This document shows, piece after piece, positions 34,553 through 43,729 of a DNA stretch of 64,000 nt. The first letter of the stretch is position 1, and each line of letters opens with the position of its first letter. The stretch spans positions 434,001 to 498,000 of the forward strand of contig NZ_JAPVQY010000001.1 of NCBI RefSeq assembly GCF_027257875.1. The letters are read 5' to 3'. Position numbers and translations under genes: made by a program. The notes below the pieces were generated by a model that was not told the origin of the DNA, made no database searches, and saw only the letters and a program-made list of their open reading frames with translations. The stretch comes from Burkholderia sp. IMCC1007. GTDB lineage: Bacteria; Pseudomonadota; Gammaproteobacteria; Burkholderiales; Burkholderiaceae.

Positions 34553-35662
34553 TCAGGCGCCGCGCCCCGGCCGCCAGCCCACTTCGCGCAACGCATCCAG
34601 CAAGCGCGCATGCCCCAGCCCTTCGACGCGCACACCGCGCGACTCGACGTCGCCGCCCGCCACCAGCGCATTCACGATCGCCTCTTCCACCGCTTCCGCC
34701 GCCGCGACGAACAGCGCGGAGATATGGTCGTTGTTCACCATCCGCACGCCGGTCGTCGGCGCGCCCTTGCTGCCGTAGTTCGCGGCCGGCAGCCCGTCGT
34801 TGCCCGTTGCGAACGCAACGAAGATGTCGCCGCTCGAATCCTCGGTGCCGCCGCCCACGCGCGCGAGCCCGACGCTCGCGCGCTGCGCGACGCGCGTGCA
34901 CTGATGCGGCAGCAACGGTGCGTCGGTCGCGATCGTGACGACGATCGAGCCCATGCCGGCCTCGCCTTTCGCTTCTGCTGCGCGGAACGGCGAATGCACG
35001 TGCCGCAGCACGTCGCCGACCGGATAGCCGGCCACGCGCAGCATGTCGCGCACGCCGTAGTTCGCCTGCACGAGCGCGCCGACGGTCCAGCCGCCTGCGT
35101 CGGCCGCGGTCACGCGCGACGCGGTGCCGATGCCGCCCTTGAACTCGTGGCAGATCATGCCGGTGCCGCCGCCCACGCCGCCTTCGGCGACCGGCCCCGA
35201 CTGCGCGGCGGCCAGCGCGCGCTGCACGTGCGCGGCGCTCACGTGCTGCCCCCAGATGTCGTTCAGCAGACCGTCGTAGGTTTCCATCACGACCGGCATG
35301 CACCAGTACACGCGGCCGGCCGCCGCTTCGCGCTCGTTCGCGATCAGTGCATCGCGCACCGCGCCGACGCTGTGCGTGTTCGTATAGGCGATCGGCGTCG
35401 TCAGCAGGCCGGCTTCGCGGATCCATTCGAGGCCCGTGGCGTCGCCGTTGCCGTTCAGCACGTGCACGCCCGCGAAGCACGGCGCATCGTGCGCGGCGCC
35501 CGCGCGCGGCTCGATGACGGTGACGCCGGTGCGGATCGACGCGTCGCCGTTCTCGACGTTCAGCGTGCAATGACCGACCCGCACGCCCGGTACGTCCGTG
35601 ATCGCGTTGAAGCGGCCCGGCGTGCCGAGTCCGATGCGGATGCCGAGATCCCTCGTGCGCAT
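34553..35662 (-). CDS. P1-family aminopeptidase (DmpA/BapA beta-peptidyl type)
   Basis: This is a 369-residue Ntn-hydrolase of the DmpA/ornithine acetyltransferase fold. These enzymes cleave themselves in front of a Ser that then acts as nucleophile; here that Ser is in GEAGMGSIVVTIATDAPLL. FNAITDVPGVRVGHCTL at the N-terminus and GGGTGMICHEFKGGIGTASR are further family blocks. Members release N-terminal residues, including D- and beta-amino acids, from peptides. The ATG at 35662 (MRTRDLGIR) follows GGAGG. It is 64 bp downstream of an amino acid permease gene, so uptake of peptides or amino acids and their hydrolysis are probably linked. Confidence 0.9.
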   Translation of the reverse strand: MRTRDLGIRIGLGTPGRFNAITDVPGVRVGHCTLNVENGDASIRTGVTVIEPRAGAAHDAPCFAGVHVLNGNGDATGLEWIREAGLLTTPIAYTNTHSVGAVRDALIANEREAAAGRVYWCMPVVMETYDGLLNDIWGQHVSAAHVQRALAAAQSGPVAEGGVGGGTGMICHEFKGGIGTASRVTAADAGGWTVGALVQANYGVRDMLRVAGYPVGDVLRHVHSPFRAAEAKGEAGMGSIVVTIATDAPLLPHQCTRVAQRASVGLARVGGGTEDSSGDIFVAFATGNDGLPAANYGSKGAPTTGVRMVNNDHISALFVAAAEAVEEAIVNALVAGGDVESRGVRVEGLGHARLLDALREVGWRPGRGA

Positions 35663-35726
35663 GATGCAGCTCCTCCAGTGTTTCAATGGTTCGATGTTTC
35701 GGTGTGGCAAGGTTTCGCCACGGCGT

Positions 35727-37133
35727 TCAGAGCGAGCGGAACGCCTCGCTGTGGCGCGCCCAGACGCCGTACATCACCAGCGCAGCCACCAGCAGCCCGC
35801 CGATGATGAACAGGTCGGTCGACTTCGTCGCCGTCGCCAGCGTCGTGTAGAGCGTGTACGCGGCGCCCGCCACCGCGACGAGCGGCGTCACGGGCCACAG
35901 TGGCATCCGGTAGTGATGTTCGACGTCGCGGCGCACGTACCGGCTCGCAAGCGCGGCCAGCCCGACGACGAGGTAGATCAGCAGCAGCAGGTCGACCGTG
36001 AATGCCGTCAACTCGTCGAGGCTCGACACGAACACCAGCCCGGCCGATGGCACCGCCAGCGCGAGCGTCGCGAGCCACGGCGATTCGAAGCGCGGATGGA
36101 TCGTCGAGAACGCGCGGTTGCAGGTGCGCGACCAGAGCGCGTGGCGGCCGCTGCTGTAGAGCAGGCGCCCCATCGTGATCACGATCGCGATGATCGCGTT
36201 GAACACCGACAGGAAGATCCCGCCGCTGACGATGCGCGACACCACCGGATTGCTCAGCGAGCGCACGACGTAGCCGATCGGGTCGGCACTCTTCGTCAGC
36301 TCCGTCAGCGATGGCGCGCCGAGCACGATCGCCGTGAGCGGAACGAGTTCGACGACGAGGATCACGAGCAGCGAATAGATCACCGCCTTCGCGACGTTGC
36401 GGTTGCCGCCGCGCAGGTCTTCCGCGAGGTACGCGGCGGAGCCGAAGCCGTTGTAGCAGAAGATCGCCGTACCGATCGCCGGCACGATCGCCGCGAGCGT
36501 GGCGGGCACCAGCGCAGTGCCGCTCACGACGACCGGCGCGACGAGCACGTCCGCGCCGCGATGCGGGGAGCCGAAGCCGAGCCCCGCGATCAGCATCAGC
36601 ACGCCGATCTCGACGACGAGGAACGCGCCGGTGATCCACGCGTTCGTCTTGATGTTCAGCATCCCGAGCACGTAGCTGAGCAGCACGATCGTCAATGCGA
36701 CCGACTGGTTGCTGAAGTGCGTGCCGAGCGCGTTGTTCAGGTACGGCGCGGCGCCGCTCGCGAGCACGGCCGGAATGAACACGCTGACGGACAGCACCGT
36801 GATGAAGGTCAGGTAGCCGGGCAGGGTGCCGAACACGCGCTTGGCCATCACGTACTCGCCGCCCGCGCTGCGGTGCGCGGCGCTCAGTTCGGCATAGCAG
36901 AGCGCGAACGCGAGCGCGAGCACGCCGCCGAGCACGAACGACAGCACCGCGCCGCTGCCCGCCTGCTGGATCGCGAACGGCGCGATCACGAAGATCGAGC
37001 TGGCGGGCGTCACGCCCGATACGGTGATCATCACTGCGTCGCGCACGCTGAGCGTCTGCGACAACGCGCGCGGCGCGTCTTGCGTGGCAGGCGTCGCTTG
37101 CAGCGTGCCCGTCGATTCCGACATCATCGCCAT
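35727..37133 (-). CDS. APC-family amino acid permease
   Basis: This is a 468-residue membrane protein with 12 predicted helices. SVRDAVMITVSGVTPASSIFVIAPFAI at the first helix and the SAGGEYVMAKRVFGTLPGYLTF block identify the amino acid-polyamine-organocation family. AGGAG precedes the ATG at 37133. It is the upstream gene of a pair with the P1 peptidase and is divergent from a LuxR-type regulator. Substrate is unknown; beta- or D-amino acids or small peptides are plausible from the neighbour. Confidence 0.9.
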   Translation of the reverse strand: MAMMSESTGTLQATPATQDAPRALSQTLSVRDAVMITVSGVTPASSIFVIAPFAIQQAGSGAVLSFVLGGVLALAFALCYAELSAAHRSAGGEYVMAKRVFGTLPGYLTFITVLSVSVFIPAVLASGAAPYLNNALGTHFSNQSVALTIVLLSYVLGMLNIKTNAWITGAFLVVEIGVLMLIAGLGFGSPHRGADVLVAPVVVSGTALVPATLAAIVPAIGTAIFCYNGFGSAAYLAEDLRGGNRNVAKAVIYSLLVILVVELVPLTAIVLGAPSLTELTKSADPIGYVVRSLSNPVVSRIVSGGIFLSVFNAIIAIVITMGRLLYSSGRHALWSRTCNRAFSTIHPRFESPWLATLALAVPSAGLVFVSSLDELTAFTVDLLLLIYLVVGLAALASRYVRRDVEHHYRMPLWPVTPLVAVAGAAYTLYTTLATATKSTDLFIIGGLLVAALVMYGVWARHSEAFRSL

Positions 37134-37265
37134 TTCGTTCTCCTGTAGCTTCTATCCTGCTTTTTTTTGAACGCCCATACTCGGGCCCGGTTGATTGCGT
37201 GGCAGTCTAGGAAGCCAAATTCACGACCGCTATTCCCCCTTCGTGTTACGCCCTCCGGTGGTGGT

Positions 37266-38066
37266 ATGGATCGTCTCTTCTCCGAAATCGCGATGCACCA
37301 GGCGCTCGGCCGCGCAATCGATCATCTCGGCCAGCCGCGCTTCTGGCGTTTCCTGGTGCTGCTGCTCAACGAAATGGTGCCGTTCGACAACGCGCTCGCG
37401 ACCGCCATTGGCCGCGACGGCGTGCCGCTCGTGCTCGACGAATACGACGCGGGCGGCGCCGACAGCGCGTCGCCGGTGCCGCTTTACCTCAATGGGTTAT
37501 ATCTGCTCGACCCGTTCCTGCAGGCCGCGCACGACGGGCTCGCCGACGGCTGCTATCGGCTCGAGGAAGTCGCGCCCGACCTGTTCCGGCACAGCGAATA
37601 TTTCCTGAGCTATTTCCGCGATGCGGTCGGCGACGACGAGATCCAGATCCTGCTGCGGCCGAACCCCGACATGCTGCTGTCGCTGTCGCTCGGTGCATCG
37701 ACGCGCTTCGACGTCGAGCCGCTCGGCAAACTGACGGCCGCGATGCCGTGGGTGCTCGCGGCGATCCGGCAACACTGGCGGCTGGTGGGTGACGCCGCGC
37801 GCGCAACGCCCGACGCCGACCTCGGCGCGCGCGTCGAACAGGCGCTCGCGCGCTTCGGCGCCGGTCTGCTGACCGATCGCGAGATGTCGATCGCACGGAT
37901 GGTGCTGCGCGGCAATTCGTCGAAGGCGATCGCGGAGCGGCTCGCGATTTCACCGGAGACGGTGAAGGTGCATCGGCGGCATCTGTACGCGAAGCTCGGG
38001 ATCTCGTCGCAGCCGGAGCTGTTTTCGCGGTTCATTCAGGCGCTGGGGGAAGATGCACCCGGATGA
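37266..38066 (+). CDS. LuxR-family transcription regulator
   Basis: This is a 266-residue protein. The C-terminal 65 residues are a GerE helix-turn-helix (LLTDREMSIARMVLRGNSSKAIAERLAISPETVKVHRRHLYAKLGISSQPELFSRF). The N-terminal 190 residues do not show the autoinducer-binding residues of quorum-sensing LuxR proteins and I do not recognise the ligand domain. It is divergent from the APC permease/peptidase operon, so it most likely activates that operon in response to a peptide or amino acid. Confidence 0.85.
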   Translation: MDRLFSEIAMHQALGRAIDHLGQPRFWRFLVLLLNEMVPFDNALATAIGRDGVPLVLDEYDAGGADSASPVPLYLNGLYLLDPFLQAAHDGLADGCYRLEEVAPDLFRHSEYFLSYFRDAVGDDEIQILLRPNPDMLLSLSLGASTRFDVEPLGKLTAAMPWVLAAIRQHWRLVGDAARATPDADLGARVEQALARFGAGLLTDREMSIARMVLRGNSSKAIAERLAISPETVKVHRRHLYAKLGISSQPELFSRFIQALGEDAPG

Positions 38067-38252
38067 GCGCATCGATCAGGACGGATGGCAACGGACGCGG
38101 AATCCGGCACGATTCGTGAGTCGCGTCGACGCGCGGTCATCCGGGGAAGCGGTCACGCATGTTCCGTCGACAACAGTGTCCTCGGCACGCGAGCGCCGCG
38201 CCATGCGTCCCGCCCGGTGGTCGAGCGGGGCGTGGTCATGCGCAGCGTCCTG

Positions 38253-38558
38253 CTACTTCCACTTCGCGCCGAGTTGCGCGAGCCCGGCGTTCCGGAGGTC
38301 GTCCGGCAGCATAGCCACACGAAACTCGCAGTCTGCATTCAACATCAGGAACCACGGCTCCGCGAGCGCCGGGATCTGCGACGGATCATCCAGATTGACG
38401 ATCACGACGGCGCCGCGCGCGCCGCTCTGCTCGGTGAAATACACGGCCTCCGGCTTCGCCGCGTCGAGTATTCGCGAGATCACGTCGCCGACGCTGCCGT
38501 CGCGCACCAGCGTGTTGAACGGCTCGTGAGGGATTCGTATGTTGAGAAGCATGCGCAT
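38253..38558 (-). CDS. Small conserved-type hypothetical protein
   Basis: This 101-residue soluble protein (MRMLLNIRIPHEPFNTLVRDG...) has an alpha/beta ferredoxin-like look: an N-terminal strand, ILDAAKPEAVYFTEQSGARGAVVIVNLDDPSQIPALAEPWFLMLNADCEFRVAM in the centre, and a final LGAKWK. Similar proteins occur in many proteobacteria, sometimes with misleading names, and none has an established role. AGGAGG is six bases before the ATG at 38558; the two codons further upstream overlap that site. It is isolated in the sequence. Confidence 0.8.
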   Translation of the reverse strand: MRMLLNIRIPHEPFNTLVRDGSVGDVISRILDAAKPEAVYFTEQSGARGAVVIVNLDDPSQIPALAEPWFLMLNADCEFRVAMLPDDLRNAGLAQLGAKWK

Positions 38559-38756
38559 GATCATCCTCCTGGGGCTCTGCCCGGCCTGGGCCCTTCAAGC
38601 ATAGGTGCTGCGCGATGCCGCGCCAGCGGCGCCGAAATCCGTTGCCGGCACGCATTCACATTCCGACGATTCGACGCCACCGCATCGCGTGAACAGCGTT
38701 CGGCCACCTGCACCGCACGCGTGTTCTTCGCTGCACGGGGAAAACAGGACGCCGGG

Positions 38757-38912
38757 CAACAGCTCGACTGGGCCACGCTCGCGCTGGACGAGGGGTTCGC
38801 CGACCAGGCGCACCCGAGCCGCGCGACGCGGCGCATCACGGGCTTCTCGCCGACCGAGTTCGTACGACGCTTCGCCGAAGACGAATCGTTCCGGATGTAC
38901 CGCTTCTGGATG
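38757..38912 (+). pseudogene. Remnant of an AraC-family regulator
   Basis: About 52 codons encode the C-terminal HTH region of an AraC protein: TLALDEGFADQAHPSRATRRITGFSPTEFVRRFAEDESFRMYRFWM. The helix pattern and the F-P-x-x-F turn (SPTEFVRRF) are clear, but the preceding helix and all of the ligand domain are missing, and the frame continues into unrelated codons. It is a decayed fragment. Confidence 0.65.
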
Positions 38913-38936
38913 TGTCGGGCGGCTGCCCGCCCCGCA

Positions 38937-39326
38937 TCAAGCACCCGATCGACCACCCGATTCGATGAACCCGCCGGCGGGCGCCGGGTGCGGCACGTAC
39001 CAGCCGAAATACACCTCGGCCTCGACGATCAGGCCATCGCGCACGCGCAATCGCTCGGCATTGCGGAATCGCTTGCCGGCGGTCGTGACGGCTTCGTACA
39101 CGACGAACACGTATTCGCCGTGCACGGCGACGTCGACGAACTCGAAACCGGCGAGCATCGCGCTGTTCGGCCAGCACCGCGCGAGATACGCATCGCGGCC
39201 GAGCCCGTTGTCGAGCGGGCTCGTGAAATGGAAGTCCGGCGCGATCAGCGCTTCGATCGCGTCGCGGTCCTTGTCGACATACGCGCGATAGCTGGCGCGC
39301 GCGACTTCACCGGGGTCGTCAGGCAT
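38937..39326 (-). CDS. NTF2/SnoaL-like protein
   Basis: This is a 129-residue protein of the NTF2-like fold: PGEVARASYRAYVDKDRDAIEALIAPDFHFTSPLDNGLGRDAYLARCW at the start, then a curved sheet with FEFVDVAVHGEYVFVVYEA and RFRNAERLRVRDGLIVEAEVYFGW. Such proteins are small isomerases, dehydratases or ligand-binding proteins; no reaction can be given. GGAGG is eight bases upstream of the ATG at 39326. It overlaps nothing and has no clear operon partner. Confidence 0.85.
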   Translation of the reverse strand: MPDDPGEVARASYRAYVDKDRDAIEALIAPDFHFTSPLDNGLGRDAYLARCWPNSAMLAGFEFVDVAVHGEYVFVVYEAVTTAGKRFRNAERLRVRDGLIVEAEVYFGWYVPHPAPAGGFIESGGRSGA

Positions 39327-39696
39327 CGTCGTTACCTCCGCGAAGGGTCGGCGTGCGCGCAACGGCCGCGCACCCTCGACGCATCGATGAAACGAATACG
39401 GGCGGCGTGAACGACCGCGACCGATTCCGCGTTCGCAGATATGCGCGCACGCGCGACGCGAGACCATTCACGGAAACCCGCACGCGTCGCCCAGCAACAG
39501 TCGCTACGGTCGGCCTGTGCCGCGGTTGCCCGTTTCCATACGCGCGGGCAGGCTGTCTGCCAGCCTCCCGGCCCGCGCTCGTTAACTTCGGCGGCTGTGG
39601 ATAGCCCGGATCCGCATGGCGCCATCCGCCACATCGGTCAGCGAAGCAATCCGCATGCCGGCCCTTCGCCACCCACCTCACCTCGCCCGTGTCGCT

Positions 39697-39917
39697 ACGC
39701 GCATCAGAACGCTCGTCGCGATCGCCCGATACCTGACCTTCGCGCGCGCTGGCGAAGCGATCGGCCTCACGCAGTCGGCCGGGAGCCTGCAGATCCAGGC
39801 TCGAAAGGGAATACAACGTGCAGCTGTTCGACGGGTCGCGCCGCCAGCCGGTGCTGACCGAAGCCGGCAACATCCTCGTCGCACCGGGCCTCGGACGCAC
39901 GTCGAATGCGGTCACCG
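39697..39917 (+). pseudogene. Frameshifted N-terminal fragment of a LysR-family regulator
   Basis: The first frame reads TLVAIARYLTFARAGEAIGLTQSAGSLQIQ (39700 to about 39798), the start of a LysR HTH. A +1 shift follows, and the next frame reads LEREYNVQLFDGSRRQPVLTEAGNIL to about 39917, the end of the same HTH. The ligand domain is absent. It is a decayed gene in an 829-bp stretch (39327-40155) that otherwise holds nothing. Confidence 0.7.
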
Positions 39918-40155
39918 GACTGTCAAGCCCATGTCGTGCGTCAGACATACGCGGCGCCGATGCGCCCCCGTTCTTCTCGCAGCCCCGCCAAAAACCGCCT
40001 ATGGTGAAAGAAGCGCGCCCGTTTTGCCGCCATTCGACTCCGCGTCGCTCGCACCGGCGGCCACGGCGCAGCGTTCCGGCACCATTCCCCGCCAGTGCGC
40101 GCACGCCCGGCCATGCGCGCGACGGCGCCGCCCACCGGACTACAAGGAGGTACCC

Positions 40156-40530
40156 ATGAAAGCCGCGCTGCTCGTCAGTTCCGCCCTGCTCGCCCTCGCA
40201 TCCGTTTCGGCCTCGGCCCAAGGTTCGATCACGAAGGAAGAAAACGGCGCGCTCGTCGCCGCGAACGGGATGACCGTCTACACGTTCGACAAGGACAAGC
40301 CCAACGGCGGCACCAGCGCCTGTTCGGGCCAATGCGAAACCCTATGGCCGCCATACAAGGCCAGTGCGACCGACGTTCCGGTCGGGCCCTACACGATCGT
40401 CAAGCGCGACGACGGCAGCCCGCAATGGGCGTACAAGGGCAAGCCGCTATATTTCTTCTCGAAGGACATGAAACAGGGCGACCGCAACGGCGACAACTTC
40501 AGGAACGTGTGGCACGTGGTCGCGCCGTAA
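40156..40530 (+). CDS. Exported COG4315/PF03640 repeat protein
   Basis: This is a 124-residue protein with a signal peptide (residues 1-22, ending SASAQ) and the secreted-repeat domain PF03640: AANGMTVYTFDKDKPNGGTSACSGQCETLWPP, in which two Cys are conserved, then PQWAYKGKPLYFFSKDMKQGDRNGDNF. The family is periplasmic or lipoprotein-like with unknown function; it is often found with redox or metal-stress genes. The site AAGGAGG is seven bases before the ATG at 40156. A terminator follows on the right, shared with mmsA. Confidence 0.9.
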   Translation: MKAALLVSSALLALASVSASAQGSITKEENGALVAANGMTVYTFDKDKPNGGTSACSGQCETLWPPYKASATDVPVGPYTIVKRDDGSPQWAYKGKPLYFFSKDMKQGDRNGDNFRNVWHVVAP

Positions 40531-40575
40531 GCGTTCTCTCCGCGCGTTCCGCGACGGCGCAACCGCCGCACACGT

Positions 40576-40611
40576 AAAAGGGCCCGCCCCGATCGAACAC
40601 CGGGGCGGGCC
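40576..40611 (-). terminator. Intrinsic terminator of the bauA-mmsA operon
   Basis: A perfect 11-bp stem (GGCCCGCCCCG at 40581-40591 with CGGGGCGGGCC at 40601-40611) is followed on the minus strand by CTTTTAC. It ends the mmsA transcript about 80 bp past its stop. Confidence 0.8.
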
Positions 40612-40691
40612 TGTGCGTCTTCACGCCGGCTACGCGGCGGCGCCCGCTCGCGGGCGGGCGATGCGCGCAGCCGCGGCGCGCGTCCGCAATT

Positions 40692-42209
40692 TCAGCGGTT
40701 CGACGGGAAGCTGAACACCGTGCCTTCGCGCACGCCGGCCGACGGCCAGCGCTGCGTGATCGTCTTGCGCTTCGTGTAGAAACGCACCGCATCCGGGCCG
40801 TAGGCGTGCAGGTCGCCGAACAGCGAGCGCTTCCAGCCGCCGAACGAGTGGTACGCGACCGGCACCGGCAGCGGCACGTTGATGCCGACCATGCCGATCT
40901 GGATGTTGTCGCTGAAGTAGCGCGCGGCTTCGCCGTCGCGCGTGAACAGGCACGTGCCGTTGCCGTATTCGTGCGCGTCGATCAGCGCCATCGCGTCGTC
41001 GAGCGACTTCAGGCGGATCACGCCGAGCACCGGCCCGAAGATCTCGTGCTGATAGATCGGCATGCCGGGTTTCACGTCGTCGAACAGGCACGGGCCGAGG
41101 TAATAGCCGCCGTCGTGGCCGTCGACCTTCACGCCGCGGCCGTCGACGACGAGCGTCGCGCCCGCCGCCACGCCCGCTTCGACGAAGCCGGTCACCTTCT
41201 CGAAATGCTGCTGCGTGACGAGCGGCCCCATGTCGACGCCCGCGCCGCTGCCGGGGCCGACCTTCATCTTCTCGATCTCGGCCTTCAGCCCCGCGACCAC
41301 CTTGTCGCCCGTCTCGTCGCCGATCGCGACGACGAGCGGAATCGCCATGCAGCGCTCGCCGCACGAGCCGTACGCGGCGCCCATCAGCGCGTTCACCGCG
41401 TTGCCGATGTCGGCATCCGGCATCACGACCGCGAAGTTCTTCGCGCCGCCGAGCGCCTGCACGCGCTTGCCGTGCGCGCAGCCGGTCGAGTAGATGTATT
41501 CGGCGATCGGCGTCGAGCCGACGAAACTCACCGCCTTCACGCGCGGGTCGGTCAGGATCGTGTCGACCGCTTCCTTGTCGCCGTTCACGACGTTCAGCAC
41601 GCCCGGCGGCAGGCCGGCTTCGAGCGCGAGCTCGGCCATGCGCAGCGTCGACGACGGCGTACGCTCGGAGGGCTTCAGCACGAACGTGTTGCCGCACGCG
41701 ACGGCCATCGGCCACATCCACAGCGGCACCATCACCGGGAAGTTGAACGGCGTGATGCCGGCGGCGACGCCGAGCGCCTGGAATTCGCTCCACGAATCGA
41801 TCGCGGGGCCGACGTTCTTGCTGTGCTCGCCTTTCAGCAGCTCGGGCACGTAGGTCGCGTATTCGACGTTCTCGATCCCGCGCTGCAGTTCGCCCATCGC
41901 GTCGGCAAGCACCTTGCCGTGCTCGGCCGTGATCAACGCGCACAGTTCTTCCGCGTGCTCCTCGAGCAGCGTCTTGAAGCGGCTCATCACGCGGGCGCGC
42001 TTCAGCGGCGGCGTGTTGCGCCATGCGGGGAACGCAGCCTGCGCGGACGCGATCGCGGCTTCGACGGTCAGCTTGTCGGCGAGCGCGACGCTCTTGTGCG
42101 ATTCGCCGGTGGCCGGGTCGAACACCGGCTGGACCCGGCTGCCGCCGTCGACGCGCTTGCCGTCGATCAGGTGGCCGACGGTGGAAGTCACATTGCTGTC
42201 GTGTTTCAT
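40692..42209 (-). CDS. mmsA: Methylmalonate/malonate-semialdehyde dehydrogenase (CoA-acylating)
   Basis: This is a 505-residue aldehyde dehydrogenase of the MmsA branch. It lacks the usual active-site Glu and has the MmsA hallmark GSCGERCMA, whose Cys forms the thioester. AAGITPFNFPVMVPLWMWP is typical of this branch. It converts malonate semialdehyde (from beta-alanine) or methylmalonate semialdehyde to acetyl-/propionyl-CoA. The gene lies 49 bp downstream of the beta-alanine aminotransferase on the same strand, so beta-alanine breakdown is the likely job; a role in valine catabolism cannot be excluded. A terminator follows. Confidence 0.93.
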   Translation of the reverse strand: MKHDSNVTSTVGHLIDGKRVDGGSRVQPVFDPATGESHKSVALADKLTVEAAIASAQAAFPAWRNTPPLKRARVMSRFKTLLEEHAEELCALITAEHGKVLADAMGELQRGIENVEYATYVPELLKGEHSKNVGPAIDSWSEFQALGVAAGITPFNFPVMVPLWMWPMAVACGNTFVLKPSERTPSSTLRMAELALEAGLPPGVLNVVNGDKEAVDTILTDPRVKAVSFVGSTPIAEYIYSTGCAHGKRVQALGGAKNFAVVMPDADIGNAVNALMGAAYGSCGERCMAIPLVVAIGDETGDKVVAGLKAEIEKMKVGPGSGAGVDMGPLVTQQHFEKVTGFVEAGVAAGATLVVDGRGVKVDGHDGGYYLGPCLFDDVKPGMPIYQHEIFGPVLGVIRLKSLDDAMALIDAHEYGNGTCLFTRDGEAARYFSDNIQIGMVGINVPLPVPVAYHSFGGWKRSLFGDLHAYGPDAVRFYTKRKTITQRWPSAGVREGTVFSFPSNR

Positions 42210-42258
42210 GTTTCTGGCTCTTTCGTGAATTCGGTTATCGCTGGGAACGAGCGCGGGC

Positions 42259-43617
42259 TCAGTCCACTTCGTTCAGCGCGTCGGACAGCGCGTTGACCAG
42301 GTTGTCGATCTCGCGCTTCTCCGCGATGAACGGCGGCGCGAGCTGGATCGTGTCGCCGCCGTAGCGCACGTAGAAGCCCTTCGCCCAGCAGCGCATCGCG
42401 ATCTCGTACGGGCGCCGTGCCGGCTCACCCGGCAGCGCGGCGATCGTCAGGCCGGCCGCCAGCCCGTAGTTGCGGATGTCCGCGATATGGCGCTGGCCCT
42501 TCAGCCCGTGCACGGCTGCCTCGAAATGCGGCGCCAGATCACGGACGCGGTTCACCGCATCTTCCTTCACGAGCAGGTCGAGCGCCGCGACGCCGGCCGC
42601 ACAGGCAACCGGGTGCGCCGAGTACGTGTAGCCGTGCGGGAACTCGAGCATGTACTCGGGGCCGCCAGCGGCCATGAACGTGTCGTAGATTTCCTTCGTC
42701 GCGATCACGCCGCCGAGCGGCTGCGCGCCGTTCGTCACCTGTTTCGCGAAGTTCATGATGTCCGGCACCACGCCGAACGCGTCGGCGCCCGTCATCGCGC
42801 CGGCCCGGCCGAAGCCAGTGATGACTTCGTCGAAAATCAGCAGGATGTCGTGCGCGGTACAGATGTCGCGCAGGCGCTTCAAATAGCCCTTCGGCGGGAT
42901 GACGACGCCGGCCGAGCCGGAGAACGGCTCGACGATCACGGCCGCGATGTTCGATGCGTCGTGCAGCGTGATCAGGTCGAGCAGACGATCGGCCAGGTCG
43001 GCGCCGTTCTCGGGCATCCCGCGCGAGAACTTGTTTTCCGCGAGTTGCGTGTGCGGCAGGAAATCGGCGTCGAGACCCTGGCCGAACAGCTTGCGGTTCG
43101 CGCCGATCCCGCCGACCGAGATGCCGCCGAAGTTCACGCCGTGATAGCCCTTCTCGCGGCCGATCAGGCGCGTCTTCGTGCCCTTGCCCTTCGCGCGCCA
43201 GTACGCACGGGCCATCTTCAGCGACGTGTCGGCCGCTTCCGAGCCCGAGCCGGTGAAGAACACGTAGTCGAGGCCGGCCGGCGTCAGCTCCTTGATCTTG
43301 TTCGCCAGCTCGAACGACTTCGGATGACCGAACTGGAATGCCGGCGCGTAGTCGAGCTGCGCGACCTGGCGGCTCACGGCCTCCGTGATTTCGGCGCGGC
43401 CGTGGCCGAGACCCGTGCACCACAGGCCCGACAGGCCGTCGAAGATCTTGCGGCCTTCGCCGTCCGTGTAATACGCGTCCTTCGCCGACACGATCATGCG
43501 CGGGTCCGACTTGAACTGGCGGTTCGCCGTGAACGGCATCCAGTGGGCGTCGAGCCACGCGGCGTCGGTGCGGAGATTCGTCTCTTCGTGCTGGTTGGCG
43601 ATGGTCGTGTCGGTCAT
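42259..43617 (-). CDS. bauA: Beta-alanine--pyruvate aminotransferase
   Basis: This is a 452-residue class III PLP-dependent aminotransferase. It resembles Pseudomonas BauA throughout: HWMPFTANRQFKSDPRMIV at the start, FFTGSGSEAADTSLKMARAYWR, the Asp of LLIFDEVITGFGR, and the PLP Lys in MNFAKQVTNGAQPLGG (about residue 287). It transfers the amino group of beta-alanine to pyruvate, giving malonate semialdehyde, which the following mmsA product oxidises. It is divergent from the LysR gene at 43723. Confidence 0.92.
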   Translation of the reverse strand: MTDTTIANQHEETNLRTDAAWLDAHWMPFTANRQFKSDPRMIVSAKDAYYTDGEGRKIFDGLSGLWCTGLGHGRAEITEAVSRQVAQLDYAPAFQFGHPKSFELANKIKELTPAGLDYVFFTGSGSEAADTSLKMARAYWRAKGKGTKTRLIGREKGYHGVNFGGISVGGIGANRKLFGQGLDADFLPHTQLAENKFSRGMPENGADLADRLLDLITLHDASNIAAVIVEPFSGSAGVVIPPKGYLKRLRDICTAHDILLIFDEVITGFGRAGAMTGADAFGVVPDIMNFAKQVTNGAQPLGGVIATKEIYDTFMAAGGPEYMLEFPHGYTYSAHPVACAAGVAALDLLVKEDAVNRVRDLAPHFEAAVHGLKGQRHIADIRNYGLAAGLTIAALPGEPARRPYEIAMRCWAKGFYVRYGGDTIQLAPPFIAEKREIDNLVNALSDALNEVD

Positions 43618-43711
43618 GTCGGTCGGCGCGGCGCGCCCCTCCTCCTTGTGTTGATGTTGCGCATTGTCGGCACGCCAATTAGTCTTTTGAATATCGCAAT
43701 ATCAATGTTCA

Positions 43712-43729
43712 CTTGCACAATTATGCAAG
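43712..43729. promoter_or_regulatory. Dyad overlapping the LysR start codon
   Basis: CTTGCA (43712-43717) and TGCAAG (43724-43729) form a perfect 6-bp inverted repeat with a 6-bp spacer and fit the T-N11-A pattern of LysR sites. It overlaps the ATG at 43723 and lies about 95 bp upstream of bauA, so it may serve for autorepression and control of bauA. Confidence 0.45.
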
